This document shows positions 17,421 to 26,666 of a stretch of DNA of 64,000 bases, piece after piece. Each line of letters begins with the position of its first letter. Position 1 is the stretch's first letter. Made by a program: the position numbers and the translations under genes. Source of the DNA: Nonlabens sp. Ci31 (GTDB taxonomy: Bacteria; Bacteroidota; Bacteroidia; Flavobacteriales; Flavobacteriaceae); contig NZ_CP043633.1 in NCBI RefSeq assembly GCF_012974865.1, forward strand, positions 186,001-250,000, written 5' to 3'. The notes beneath the pieces are model-generated. The model saw only the letters and a program-made list of their open reading frames with translations. It was not told where the DNA came from and searched no databases.

Positions 17421-20018
17421 TTGAAAACCAATTATTCATTTTTCTTACTTGCCTTATTCTTGTGTTTAAGCGCTACTTCCCAAATCGTTAATATTCCTGA
17501 TGCTGTCTTTAAAAACCTCCTTATTAGTACCAATGTTACGGATACAACAGGAAATGGTTCTGTAAATGCTGACATAGATTTAAATAACGATGGCGAAATT
17601 CAACGGTCAGAAGCTGATGTTGTAACTAATTTATTATTAGGGTTTAATACAAATATTACATCACTAGAAGGTGTTCAGTTTTTTACAAACCTTGAAAAAC
17701 TAATTGTTAACAATAGTCAAGTTGCATTTGTTCCTATTTTAACTATAACGTCCCTAGAAAACATAAGTTTAAGTGATAATCAAATTACCTCAATAGATGT
17801 AACTAATTTACCGAATCTTAAAAATTTATTTCTATTCAATAATCAAGTAAGCAGTATAGACGTTTCAAATTGTCCTTTACTTTTTCAATTATCCTTAAGT
17901 GATAATAATATTTCCAGTTTAGATGTAAGCCAGAACCCTAGTTTAATATCTCTTACATTAAATAACAATCCAATTATGGCAATTGATGTTAGCCTTAACC
18001 CTAACATTAATGAACTTAACGTTGAAAACACATTACTTACTCAACTAGATGTAAGTACTCAACTAGGTTTTTTACAGTTGAGTGTAATTAATACGCCGCT
18101 TACCTCATTAACAGGACTAACTAACAAAATAGGTTTTGATTTTATTTTTATAGAAAATACGCAGCTCACATCTTTGAACATAGACAACGTTGAAGGTGGT
18201 GCACCAGATATATATATTGCAAATAACCCATTACTAAATGACATTACCATTTCTAATTCGACTTTTTTAAATTTTAGAATAGATAATAATCCTAGTCTGA
18301 TCACTCTTACCGCATTCAATAATGATATCAATGACATTGTAACTAATGGAAATGCTTTAACCCAGATTAATATTGAGAATAATAAAGCAATAGGTTATAT
18401 GTCATTTACTAATGAAAATCAATTGATTGAGCTAAACTCAAATAACACTCTAGCTCCTTGGGGAATAGATATTACCGATTGTTCTATGGACCGATTACTC
18501 ATAAAAAATGGAGTAATTGATAACATCACATTTTCAGGAACTAACAGTATCAATTACATATGTGCAGATACTGATGAAATACTAGCTGTATCTACAGCAA
18601 CGAACAACAATGGAATAACTAACGTAAATTTAAACACCTATTGCACCTTTGCTCCAGGTGGCGATTTATTTAAGATTACTGGTGATGTGCGTATAGATGC
18701 AGACTTGAACGGTTGTTCTGTAAGTGACACAAGATTTACTGACTTTAAATTTACTGCAGATAATGGAACATCTAGTGCTATCTTTTTTGAATCTCCTGGC
18801 TATGATTACGAAATTGCTGTACCAGAAGGGAATTATACTATTACGACTGAACCTGTAGCTCCTAGTTTATATAATCCTTTAAATTCTTACACGGCAAACT
18901 TTGCAATGGGAGATCCTGACATAATACAAGATATTTGTTTGACACCTAATGGAAATATAGTAGATCTAGCTATTGTTATGGATGAAATACTTCCTGCCAG
19001 GCCTGGATTTACATCAGGTTATAGATTGATTTGTTCTAATGTAGGAACAGCCGCCATAAATGGAACTGTCTTTTTAAATTATAACGACAATCTTATTCAA
19101 TTTCAAGGATCATCAGATGTACTTGCATCAAATAATAACAGGAATTTAAGCTGGAACCTTAACACACTTCAACCAGGAGATGAGTATATTATAACGGTAG
19201 ATTTTAGAGTGAATTCTCCTATGGACACACCAGCAGTTAATGGTGGCGACATACTCGTTTACAATGGTAGTATCGCTGGACCATCAGGTATCAATGACGT
19301 AAATACTCTTAATAATACTTTTGAATTTGCACAGACTGTGGTAAATTCTTTTGACCCTAATGACATCACTTGCCTACAAGGCGAAATTCTAGATCCTGGA
19401 AACGTAGGTCAAGATCTTCATTATAAGATAAGGTTTGAAAACACTGGAACTGCAAGCGCGATTAATGTGGTGGTAAGAAATGAAATTGATTTAACTAAAC
19501 TAGATATTAACACATTTATTCCTTTAACGAGTAGTCATCCTATCCGTACTAGAATTACTGATAGCAACTTAATTGAATTTATATTTGAAGACATTAACCT
19601 AGATTTTAATGATGCGACTAATGATGGTTATTTAATTTATAAAATCAAGTCATTGCCTAGCTTACAATTAGGAGATGTAATTGCAAATCAAGCAGGTATT
19701 TATTTTGACTTCAATTTTCCTATTATTACTAATGATTATATGGTTACCGTAGCTCAAACAGCAAGTTTAAATGATGCTGACTTAAATCTTGTAACACTAT
19801 TCCCTAATCCGGCAAACAATGAAGTTACTCTTGAATCTCTATGTGAAATAGAAATGATTAAAATTTATGATCATTTAGGAAGAATAGTAAAGATTATTTA
19901 TTTAGAGCAGGAAAGTTTTGAGAAAACTCTTGATATTTCTAATCTTAAAACAGGACTTTATTTTATTGAGGTTGAGGATAAAAACGGGAGGCAAAGTTTG
20001 AAATTGATAAAGGAATAG
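17421..20018 (+). CDS. Leucine-rich-repeat surface protein with a T9SS sorting tail
   Basis: About 865 residues from a TTG at 17421 (LKTNYSFFLLALFLCLSATSQ signal peptide); an earlier TTG at 17373 would add 16 residues ahead of the signal and is less likely. Residues about 60-400 are leucine-rich repeats of the SLxLSDNxISSLDVSQNP kind. The following region (VDLAIVMDEILPARPGF..., FDPNDITCLQGEILDPG) is the DUF11/DUF7619-like block common in flavobacterial surface proteins. The last 75 residues (LFPNPANNEVTLES...GLYFIEVEDKNGRQSLKLIKE) are a type A T9SS sorting domain. It lies on the plus strand inside the paa run, between paaJ and a paaJ remnant. Confidence 0.85.
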   Translation: MKTNYSFFLLALFLCLSATSQIVNIPDAVFKNLLISTNVTDTTGNGSVNADIDLNNDGEIQRSEADVVTNLLLGFNTNITSLEGVQFFTNLEKLIVNNSQVAFVPILTITSLENISLSDNQITSIDVTNLPNLKNLFLFNNQVSSIDVSNCPLLFQLSLSDNNISSLDVSQNPSLISLTLNNNPIMAIDVSLNPNINELNVENTLLTQLDVSTQLGFLQLSVINTPLTSLTGLTNKIGFDFIFIENTQLTSLNIDNVEGGAPDIYIANNPLLNDITISNSTFLNFRIDNNPSLITLTAFNNDINDIVTNGNALTQINIENNKAIGYMSFTNENQLIELNSNNTLAPWGIDITDCSMDRLLIKNGVIDNITFSGTNSINYICADTDEILAVSTATNNNGITNVNLNTYCTFAPGGDLFKITGDVRIDADLNGCSVSDTRFTDFKFTADNGTSSAIFFESPGYDYEIAVPEGNYTITTEPVAPSLYNPLNSYTANFAMGDPDIIQDICLTPNGNIVDLAIVMDEILPARPGFTSGYRLICSNVGTAAINGTVFLNYNDNLIQFQGSSDVLASNNNRNLSWNLNTLQPGDEYIITVDFRVNSPMDTPAVNGGDILVYNGSIAGPSGINDVNTLNNTFEFAQTVVNSFDPNDITCLQGEILDPGNVGQDLHYKIRFENTGTASAINVVVRNEIDLTKLDINTFIPLTSSHPIRTRITDSNLIEFIFEDINLDFNDATNDGYLIYKIKSLPSLQLGDVIANQAGIYFDFNFPIITNDYMVTVAQTASLNDADLNLVTLFPNPANNEVTLESLCEIEMIKIYDHLGRIVKIIYLEQESFEKTLDISNLKTGLYFIEVEDKNGRQSLKLIKE

Positions 20019-20022
20019 TAGA

Positions 20023-20082
20023 TAAAGTTCCTTTGTAGCTTCCTATGGGAGTTCTTACTCCGTCAATTATATATGTGTTCAT
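20023..20082 (-). pseudogene. Remnant of the paaJ 5' end (first 20 codons)
   Basis: Read from 20082 downward it encodes MNTYIIDGVRTPIGSYKGTL, nearly identical to the first residues of paaJ (MKNTYIIDGVRTPIGSYKGTL) but with several silent changes in the DNA. It abuts the end of the inserted leucine-rich-repeat gene. The 8-bp array begins two bases upstream of its start codon, showing that the four-helix-bundle cassette once stood directly in front of paaJ. Confidence 0.9.
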
Positions 20083-20084
20083 TT

Positions 20085-20148
20085 ATTAGTGGATTAGTGG
20101 ATTAGTGGATTAGTGGATTAGTGGATTAGTGGATTAGTGGATTAGTGG
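20085..20148. repeat. Eight perfect copies of the octamer ATTAGTGG
   Basis: An exact 8-bp tandem array plus a partial ninth unit that supplies the stop codon (TTA at 20150-20152) of the four-helix-bundle gene. The other side abuts the paaJ remnant start codon. A possible degenerate inverted counterpart (CTAATCATCACAACAACCAA) lies near 20550, too weak to be sure of. Confidence 0.97.
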
Positions 20149-20149
20149 A

Positions 20150-20524
20150 TTAAGATGTTTTATTTCTTATATACTTTCTAAAAGAAGATAACATTTTTGT
20201 TAATTCACTTATTAACATGCGATTTTCTTCATCTTCCTGATCAGATATGTATAATCGCCGTCTAGCTTTTGTACTACAAACTACACATTCATTTGCACTA
20301 TAAATTGCGATGTTGAAATGCTTGATAAATTGAGCATCACTTCCTGGATAACCTTCTGCTATGTTTAGCGCTATGGAGTCAGCAGCACGTCTATATTGAC
20401 TTGACAATGCATATAATTCTTCTTTAGGGAATTGCTTTATTTGAACTTGAACATGTTCACCAAAATCAATAGACTTAGTATAAACATCCAGTTTTTCAAA
20501 AGCAAAATGATAGTTACTGCTCAT
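20150..20524 (-). CDS. Four-helix-bundle protein, S23 / 23S-rRNA-IVS type, subtype A
   Basis: About 124 residues from the ATG at 20524 (MSSNYHFAFEKLDVYTKSID); an upstream TTG would add six residues. Family hallmarks: an N-terminal FEKLxVY, LSSQYRRAADSIALNIAEGY in helix 2, and a basic C-terminal helix. The family is the one encoded in intervening sequences of some 23S rRNA genes and is structurally related to Avd of diversity-generating retroelements. Here it lies in the remains of the paaI-paaJ junction, flanked by a paaI 3' remnant and the 8-bp array leading to a paaJ remnant. Molecular role unknown. Confidence 0.88.
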   Translation of the reverse strand: MSSNYHFAFEKLDVYTKSIDFGEHVQVQIKQFPKEELYALSSQYRRAADSIALNIAEGYPGSDAQFIKHFNIAIYSANECVVCSTKARRRLYISDQEDEENRMLISELTKMLSSFRKYIRNKTS

Positions 20525-20579
20525 TTTACGAAAATAAGACAACTATTCTTCTAATCATCACAACAACCAATCTTCTAGA

Positions 20580-20685
20580 TTATTCCCAATCCTTATTCAT
20601 CCTATAAACAACACCTTTAAAAAGCGCCACCAGCTCTTCATCTTTCTTCACCTCAATGATGTTGAAGCCTACTTTAGTTTTGTTG
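20580..20685 (-). pseudogene. Remnant of the paaI 3' end
   Basis: Reading the minus strand gives NKTKVGFNIIEVKKDEEL, then VALFKGVVYRMNKDWE and a stop, closely matching the end of paaI at 24604 (KTKVGFNIVEVKKGDEL...VYRTNKDWT). Homology ceases near 20685, where the frame runs into unrelated sequence and a short TTTAC pentamer array (about 20728-20750). Divergence from the intact copy is more than expected for a very recent exact duplication. Confidence 0.9.
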
Positions 20686-20777
20686 TTTTTATAGAACTTG
20701 AAATTAATATGCTTCATAAGTTGGATATTTACTTTACTTTACTTTACTTTATGGCATATTAACTAAAACTTTATTTT

Positions 20778-21047
20778 ATAAAAATTTTATTTTTAAGTTT
20801 AGCTGCTATGGCAATGCTATCCTTTAGTAGTGTTTAAAAAACGATTGAGGAAGATGTTTTGGATTGTCCAGCTAATTCTACTGAGATAATTGCAACTTGC
20901 ACAAGAGGTTGTTATTCTATTACTGTAGGAGGTAGTCCACAGTCTCTTAATCCAGCCCAAACAGATGAAGCCGAAAGAAGATTACAAAATTACTGTAATA
21001 GTCGTCCAATAGTTGAAATCATAGCACCAGCGCCACCATTTCTTTAA
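20778..21047 (+). pseudogene. Decayed small secreted cysteine-containing protein
   Basis: One frame reads KILFLSLAAMAMLSFSSV, a clear signal peptide, then a TAA at 20835, then KTIEEDVLDCPANSTE and on to a stop at 21047, with four cysteines (DCPANS, ATCTRGCYS, QNYCNS). The expected initiator position holds ATA (20778). Taken together this is a 90-residue secreted peptide gene with a lost start and an in-frame stop, or a peptide restarted at the TTG at 20859. It is directly followed by the GLPGLI gene, a common arrangement. Confidence 0.6.
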
Positions 21048-21899
21048 ATGAATATAATGACAACTGTTTCAAAAATATTCCTAGCAACATTTATGTTGCT
21101 AGGAATTTACTTTATAGGTTTAAAGAATAGTCAGGTAAAATCTCACGCATTTCTTTATAAATTTGATTTTAAACACCATACCAATCGTCCAGATTTAGTT
21201 CTCACCGATTATGTTTTAGTAAATAAAAAAGGTGATACGACGTTCACATCATTTTACAATCAAATGAAACGTGATTCTATCAATTCTATTAGAAAAATGT
21301 CTAGTCAGGAGCGTTTTGACTTTAGAATCAACGAATATCCTTATTACATTGAAACAGTTGAAGATAAAATTTTATTTACCGCTGAGGTAGGAGATCAATA
21401 TTTTCAATATGAAGAACAAATACGATTCAAATGGAATATCACTGATTCCATACGTAAAATAAACTCTTACAAATGTAAGTTTGCCACAACCACATATGCC
21501 GGAAGAATTTGGAATGCTTGGTTCACTCAAGACATACCGATAAATGTAGGCCCTTATAAGTTTAAAGATTTGCCAGGTGCCATTATTGAAATAAATGATT
21601 CTGAAAATATTTTTAAGTATTCTCTAATAAAATTTAAAGAAAAACGAGAAGTCCGATTAGAACATTTTTCTAGTGTTACAAAAAATGCGATGGAAAAGAC
21701 GACGCGCAAAGAATTTAATAAACATCAACAAGCATATCTTGCTTTAAGCTTTGAACAACGCATGGCTTATTTAAGTCGAGGTGAAGCGGGAATAATTAAG
21801 GGAACGTTTAATTCAGAAGACGGCGAGGTAGATTTTAAAAGTAAATCTTTAGATGAGATGGATGACTATCAATTTATTGAAATAGATCATATTGAATAA
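21048..21899 (+). CDS. GLPGLI family secreted protein
   Basis: A 283-residue protein with an N-terminal membrane/export segment (IFLATFMLLGIYFIGL). The family signature appears as YKFKDLPGAIIEI near residue 175 and the preceding AGRIWNAWFTQDIPINVGP matches the typical W-[YF]-[AT]-x-x-I-P block. GLPGLI proteins occur next to TonB-dependent receptors in Bacteroidota; their function is not established. It directly follows the decayed peptide gene and overlaps the receptor gene by 8 bp. Confidence 0.85.
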   Translation: MNIMTTVSKIFLATFMLLGIYFIGLKNSQVKSHAFLYKFDFKHHTNRPDLVLTDYVLVNKKGDTTFTSFYNQMKRDSINSIRKMSSQERFDFRINEYPYYIETVEDKILFTAEVGDQYFQYEEQIRFKWNITDSIRKINSYKCKFATTTYAGRIWNAWFTQDIPINVGPYKFKDLPGAIIEINDSENIFKYSLIKFKEKREVRLEHFSSVTKNAMEKTTRKEFNKHQQAYLALSFEQRMAYLSRGEAGIIKGTFNSEDGEVDFKSKSLDEMDDYQFIEIDHIE

Positions 21900-24546
21900 T
21901 TCTTACTTTTCCAAAACCATTTATGTAGTGGCGCTCTTTTTATGGGTGCCATTTTTTTGTACTGCTCAAAATATAATTAAAGGAACGGTTATCAATTCTG
22001 TAAAACAGCCTCTATCTTACTCTATTGTTACGGCTTACAAAGACCCAAATTACACTTCTATTGTTGGTTTTAAAACAACTGATGTTCTTGGAAAATTTTC
22101 TATTGAAGTCGCAGTAAACATAGATACTCTATTTTTAGAAGTAAGACACATCACTTATAAATCAGAACGATTCATCATTACTGATTTTGATAAAAAACAT
22201 CGATTAGTACTTTTCAGACCCAACAACGACTTAAAGGAAGTTCTCATTGAAGCTAAACGTAATATAACCATCAAAGGCGACACCGTGCGCTATGACGTTG
22301 ATGCGCTAAAAGAAAAGAAAGATTATACCATAGAAGAAGTCATTGATCGCATTCCTGGCGTTACTATTGCTGAGAATGGACAAATATCCTATAACGATGG
22401 ACCCATAAGTCATCTCTACATTAATGGAGTAGATTTACTAGAAGGTCGTTACAACATTGCAACTCGTGGCATACCTGCAGGTGCGGTAGAAGATATAGAA
22501 TTATTAAGACGTCATAATCACGCACGTATTGAAATAGGTAAAACTCTAAGTAGTGAAGTAGCTCTCAATTTAAGAATTAAAAAAAATCAAAGTCTCGTTT
22601 TTGGTTCTTCAAAAGCCGATATAGGAACTCCTTTGCTCACTGCTCGTGGTGAGGTCACTCCTATTTATCTAAGGGATAAACTGCAAAATATAGCAAGTTT
22701 GCGTGCTAATAACTTTGGTAAATCATTACAAGATTTTGGTACTAATTTAACCAGAGGAAATCGAGATATTTATCAATTAAAAATGAACAATACTTCTGTT
22801 ATAACACCACCAGAAGTTAATGGCAATACTATTTCTAACAGATACTGGTTAGACAACAATTCTGTATCTGCAACAAATGACATCTTAACAACTTTGCCTA
22901 AGGAGTTAATCGTAAAAGGTTCTGTTGATTATAACTATGAAGATAGCGAAATAGAAAAAAACAACCAGAGTGTATTTTTTACAGGAAATGATAGTTTAAA
23001 AGTAGATCGCAGCTCAATAAATAAATTATCGCAAACACGATACCAATTAGGCAACACTATTGAGTTAAATAGAGATGACTTGTACATCAACAATAAACTT
23101 TCTGGTAGGTTTATAGACCAAAATGGAAATTCTTCAAATATTTTAAATAATAATGCCATCCAAACAGGTTTTAAAAACACTGAAAAAGCGATTACTAATA
23201 TTCTGGAGCTCAAAAACAGCATCAATAACCAAATTGTGGATAGCGGCATCTTATTTGAATATAGATCAACTGACGAGCAATTAACAACAAATCCTGCTGT
23301 ATTTACCGATTTAATACCTGGAGCAAATGCTACTATCACAACACAAGATGTAGCAATGGAGAAAATGAATATAGGCGCTTATACAGGTTATACGTTTCAA
23401 CTTCTAGATGTAGAATGGAAAGCAAAACAACGTGTGAGATGGTCTAAAGAACAACTAGAAAGTTCGCTAAAAAATCAGAATATAAATAACAGTACATTGC
23501 CATTTGCCACCGATTTTAGTCTTGATAGTTTTGAATCACAAACACAACTATCTTCAGCATTTAATTGGAGAAGATTTAGGTTCAATCTCAACCCAGAAGT
23601 TTCTTACTTTAATATAAATCGCATGAAAGAGTTAACTGATTCTAATGAAAAGGACAATTATCTTTTTATGAATATGAATGTGCAAGTATCTCGCAATTTT
23701 AATAGGAAATGGGATCTAGGAGTAAGCGGCTCAATAAAAAGTTCTATTTCTAGTTTTGAAGAATTGTATCCTGGAATCATTTTGAGACAATTTGATAATT
23801 TGAGTACTAATCCACAGGATATAAATGTAACTCGCTCAAATAACGCTTCCTTATTCTTTGGTTATAGCGATGTTTTATCTGGAATTCTCTTAAAAAATAA
23901 TACGTCTTATAACAACTCTACTTCTCAATTCATTTTTAATAGGTCTCTGGATGATAATGGTTTGATACAAATAAATGCCATAAGACAGGATAATCAATTC
24001 AGCACTATAAGAAATACAACTACACTCACTAAACGTTTTTTCAAACATTTATCTACTCAAACGAGCTATAACTTTGACATTTCAAAAATAGAGCAAATTT
24101 TCAATGGTCAATCGCAAGATAACACCATCATAAATCATACGTTAAGTACAGAATTGAGTTGGAGTACTGGTGGTTCTTATGCTTTGAATTATAGTGGTAC
24201 GATCAACTTTGGTTTATCACTAATAGATAGCTCAAGAGCAGCTAATAATTTTCAACTACACCATCTAGGATTAGATTTTTATTTATCTGATAAAGTACGG
24301 TGGAATTTTAATACAGAAACTGCTATCAGTTCCTTTTCTAGCAGCGACAACACTAATATAAATTCGTTATTCAATACCAGTTTTTATTATAAGCCTCACA
24401 AAAAGCTCATTCTACGAGCAGAATTATACAATATTTTCAACGAGCGTTTTTTCACGACTGCAACAAGTAGTTCTAACTTTATAAGTCAGAATCAGTTCTC
24501 CTTACGTCCAATTCAATTTACAGTTGGATTAAATTATACGTTGTAA
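21892..24546 (+). CDS. TonB-dependent outer-membrane receptor with carboxypeptidase-like domain (GLPGLI partner)
   Basis: An 884-residue protein with a signal peptide (VALFLWVPFFCTAQ), then a carboxypeptidase-like regulatory domain (IIKGTVINSVKQPLSYSIVTAYK, residues about 28-105), a plug (YTIEEVIDRIPGVTIAENGQI...LYINGVDLLEGRYNIATRGIP, about 145-205) and a beta-barrel ending in FTVGLNYTL. The start is a TTG within the last codons of the GLPGLI gene, implying translational coupling. No SusD partner is adjacent, so a polysaccharide role is not indicated. It likely works with the GLPGLI protein in import or export of an unknown substrate. Confidence 0.85.
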   Translation: MNNSYFSKTIYVVALFLWVPFFCTAQNIIKGTVINSVKQPLSYSIVTAYKDPNYTSIVGFKTTDVLGKFSIEVAVNIDTLFLEVRHITYKSERFIITDFDKKHRLVLFRPNNDLKEVLIEAKRNITIKGDTVRYDVDALKEKKDYTIEEVIDRIPGVTIAENGQISYNDGPISHLYINGVDLLEGRYNIATRGIPAGAVEDIELLRRHNHARIEIGKTLSSEVALNLRIKKNQSLVFGSSKADIGTPLLTARGEVTPIYLRDKLQNIASLRANNFGKSLQDFGTNLTRGNRDIYQLKMNNTSVITPPEVNGNTISNRYWLDNNSVSATNDILTTLPKELIVKGSVDYNYEDSEIEKNNQSVFFTGNDSLKVDRSSINKLSQTRYQLGNTIELNRDDLYINNKLSGRFIDQNGNSSNILNNNAIQTGFKNTEKAITNILELKNSINNQIVDSGILFEYRSTDEQLTTNPAVFTDLIPGANATITTQDVAMEKMNIGAYTGYTFQLLDVEWKAKQRVRWSKEQLESSLKNQNINNSTLPFATDFSLDSFESQTQLSSAFNWRRFRFNLNPEVSYFNINRMKELTDSNEKDNYLFMNMNVQVSRNFNRKWDLGVSGSIKSSISSFEELYPGIILRQFDNLSTNPQDINVTRSNNASLFFGYSDVLSGILLKNNTSYNNSTSQFIFNRSLDDNGLIQINAIRQDNQFSTIRNTTTLTKRFFKHLSTQTSYNFDISKIEQIFNGQSQDNTIINHTLSTELSWSTGGSYALNYSGTINFGLSLIDSSRAANNFQLHHLGLDFYLSDKVRWNFNTETAISSFSSSDNTNINSLFNTSFYYKPHKKLILRAELYNIFNERFFTTATSSSNFISQNQFSLRPIQFTVGLNYTL

Positions 24547-24566
24547 ATTTATAAAAACCCTTTCAA

Positions 24567-24581
24567 ATATGTGTTTTTCAT
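24567..24581 (-). pseudogene. Possible five-codon fragment of the paaJ start
   Basis: On the minus strand, 22 bp after the paaI stop codon, the sequence reads ATGAAAAACACATAT (MKNTY), the same five residues that open paaJ, and then becomes unrelated. Short enough to be chance, but it sits at the expected place for paaJ in an uninterrupted paaI-paaJ order. Confidence 0.35.
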
Positions 24582-24603
24582 TTTAAGTTAAGACTGATCC
24601 TTC

Positions 24604-25020
24604 TTATGTCCAGTCTTTGTTTGTTCGGTACACAACACCTTTAAAAAGCGCCACAAGTTCATCGCCTTTTTTTACCTCAACGATGTTGAAACCTACTTTA
24701 GTTTTGGTTTTATCCAGCGTGCATTCTGCGGTAATGTAGTCGCCTTCTTCCAGTGCTTCAATGTGATTGATACTCGTTTCTATGGAAACAGCAAATTTAC
24801 CATGCGTATTGGACGAAAAACCAAAAGCGGTATCTGCTAGTGCATAGGTAATTCCACCATGGGCTTTTCCCATGCTGTTGAGCATTTCTGGTCGTATAGT
24901 CATTCCCAACTTTACACAACCTATTTCTACAGATAAGATCTCGATTCCTAACCAAGTGGAGTACGGATCTAGTGAGAGCATTTTATGTGGGATGTCAGTT
25001 CCTTTTAGTTTTTGAGTCAT
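24604..25020 (-). CDS. paaI: PaaI, hotdog-fold acyl-CoA thioesterase
   Basis: A 138-residue hotdog thioesterase. The active-site segment is MLNSMGKAHGGITYALADTAFGF (key residues Asn48, Gly55/56, Asp63), matching the PaaI family where the Asp activates water. It removes dead-end hydroxyphenylacetyl-CoA type products. The start codon is followed one base upstream by a 4-copy GAGTTGGT array, so the native leader has been replaced. A partial second copy of its 3' end lies at 20580-20685. Confidence 0.92.
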   Translation of the reverse strand: MTQKLKGTDIPHKMLSLDPYSTWLGIEILSVEIGCVKLGMTIRPEMLNSMGKAHGGITYALADTAFGFSSNTHGKFAVSIETSINHIEALEEGDYITAECTLDKTKTKVGFNIVEVKKGDELVALFKGVVYRTNKDWT

Positions 25021-25021
25021 G

Positions 25022-25059
25022 GAGTTGGTGAGTTGGTGAGTTGGTGAGTTGGTGAGTTA
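25022..25059. repeat. Four-plus copies of the octamer GAGTTGGT at the paaI start
   Basis: Four exact 8-bp units and a partial fifth, starting one base from the paaI start codon. The broken four-helix-bundle gene begins right behind it. Same placement as the arrays at paaY and the paaJ remnant, but with a different unit. Confidence 0.95.
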
Positions 25060-25064
25060 AGGTT

Positions 25065-25436
25065 TTATTTATTTTTGAGACTTCGCCTCAAGGCTGAGAT
25101 CATCTTTCCAATTTCTGTCAACATCTTTCTGTTTTCTTCAAATTCTTTGTGGTCTATGTATTTTCTTAAAAAGGCTTTTGTATTCCAAGTAATGCATTCA
25201 TGACTGCTAGTCTAAACCATTTTCAATTACCTATTAAAATTAGTGTCGGTACTTCCATAACCTTCAGAAATATTAGCAGCAATAGAGTCAGTGGCTCTAG
25301 CATATTGTGATGATAGTAGATAGATTTCTTTTTTTGGGAAGTCCTCTGTAATTGTATTAACCTTTTCACTAAAAACCATTGCTTTTTGATCAACTAATAA
25401 ATCTTCAAACTTAAAATGATATTCGCTTTCCAACAT
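25065..25436 (-). pseudogene. Broken four-helix-bundle gene between paaH and paaI
   Basis: Reads MLESEYHFKFEDLLVDQKAM through LSSQYARATDSIAANISEGY, then a TAA after TNFNR and a TAG five residues later. Beyond them the frame is still homologous (TSSHECITWNTKAFLRKYI..., NRKMLTEIGKMISALRRSLKNK) to a natural stop at 25065. Two nonsense changes in an otherwise full-length 124-codon gene. It begins only 12 bp from the paaH stop codon and ends against the paaI array. Subtype A. Confidence 0.9.
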
Positions 25437-25448
25437 AATTTATATTTT

Positions 25449-26666
25449 TCACTCTACCTCAAAGACTGAATTACTTGCCTTCATCTTACGCAATATTGGT
25501 GAGCATCTGTACCTATCTTCTCTATATACATCATACAAAGCGTCCATTCCATTCACACACCAATCCAGTCCTTTTTCGTTTGCCCAATCTAGTAATCCTT
25601 TTGGGTAATTAACGCCTTTGGTCATGGCGCTGTCTATTCCATGAGCTGTTGCGATCTTTAAGAAGAAAGCGTCTGCGGCTTCATTGATAAGCATTACTAA
25701 TACACGATCTTGGATTTCCTTTATCAATTCTGGTGATTTTACAGGTTCTGCTTTCGCAAAAGCCTGCTCGCTATCTACATTTACATAATCATAAAAACCT
25801 CTTCCTGATTTACGACCCAACCAACCCGCTTCCATCAAACGTTTTTGAGTGAGCGCAGGTTTGTAACGTGGATCAAAATAGAAGGCCGTAAAAACAGTTT
25901 CTGTTACCACGTAATTCACATCATGACCTATATAATCCATCAACTCAAAAGGCCCCATTTTAAAACCTAATGCCTTTAAAGCGTAATCTATAGTGGCAAA
26001 ACTAGCGATTCCTTCCTCATAAACACGCAGGGATTCACTGTAAAAAGGGCGTGCCACACGGTTCACAATAAAGCCTGGTGTGTCCTTTGCCACAGCGACT
26101 ACTTTTTTCCAACTTTCAATGGTAGCAACACAAGTATCGGTAACATATTGAGCCGTTTGAACGGCTGGAATCACTTCAACCAACTTCATCAATGGTGCTG
26201 GATTAAAAAAGTGAATTCCAATACAACGTTCTGGTTTTTCTAGTGATCCAGCAATACTCGCGATACTTAAACTAGAAGTATTTGAAGCAATGATACAGCT
26301 GTCAGAAACGTGAGATTCCAATTCTTGAAACACCTTTTTCTTAATATCTAGATTCTCAATGATGGCTTCTATGGTCAGGTCAGCATCTGATAAATCCTTG
26401 ATCGCACTCACATAGGAAATGTTAGACTGAATGCGGTCTTTCTCATCAACATCAATTCTTCCTTTCTCAATAAGTCGGTTCATTATTTTTTCGAGAGCTG
26501 CTTGGGCCTTTTCTAATTGTTCTTTGTTTACATCAAATAGTTTTACTTGACAACCTGCTGTTGCAGCTACTTGAGCGATACCACTTCCCATGGTTCCTGC
26601 TCCTATGACTCCTACTTTGGAGATTAACGATTGGGGATTAACGATTGGAGATTTTTGATTTTTCAT
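25449..26666 (-). CDS. paaH: PaaH, 3-hydroxyadipyl-CoA dehydrogenase with an acquired N-terminus
   Basis: A 405-residue 3-hydroxyacyl-CoA dehydrogenase. The NAD-binding motif is VGVIGAGTMGSGIAQ (18-32), and GIHFFNPAP and DTPGFIVNR are the expected catalytic and hinge motifs. It oxidises 3-hydroxyadipyl-CoA to 3-oxoadipyl-CoA. The first 16 residues (MKNQKSPIVNPQSLIS) precede the normal start of the fold; codons 3-11 coincide with the inverted-repeat arm at 26635-26660 and the start codon lies inside the cassette. So the cassette supplies the initiator and a short tail. Confidence 0.93.
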   Translation of the reverse strand: MKNQKSPIVNPQSLISKVGVIGAGTMGSGIAQVAATAGCQVKLFDVNKEQLEKAQAALEKIMNRLIEKGRIDVDEKDRIQSNISYVSAIKDLSDADLTIEAIIENLDIKKKVFQELESHVSDSCIIASNTSSLSIASIAGSLEKPERCIGIHFFNPAPLMKLVEVIPAVQTAQYVTDTCVATIESWKKVVAVAKDTPGFIVNRVARPFYSESLRVYEEGIASFATIDYALKALGFKMGPFELMDYIGHDVNYVVTETVFTAFYFDPRYKPALTQKRLMEAGWLGRKSGRGFYDYVNVDSEQAFAKAEPVKSPELIKEIQDRVLVMLINEAADAFFLKIATAHGIDSAMTKGVNYPKGLLDWANEKGLDWCVNGMDALYDVYREDRYRCSPILRKMKASNSVFEVE

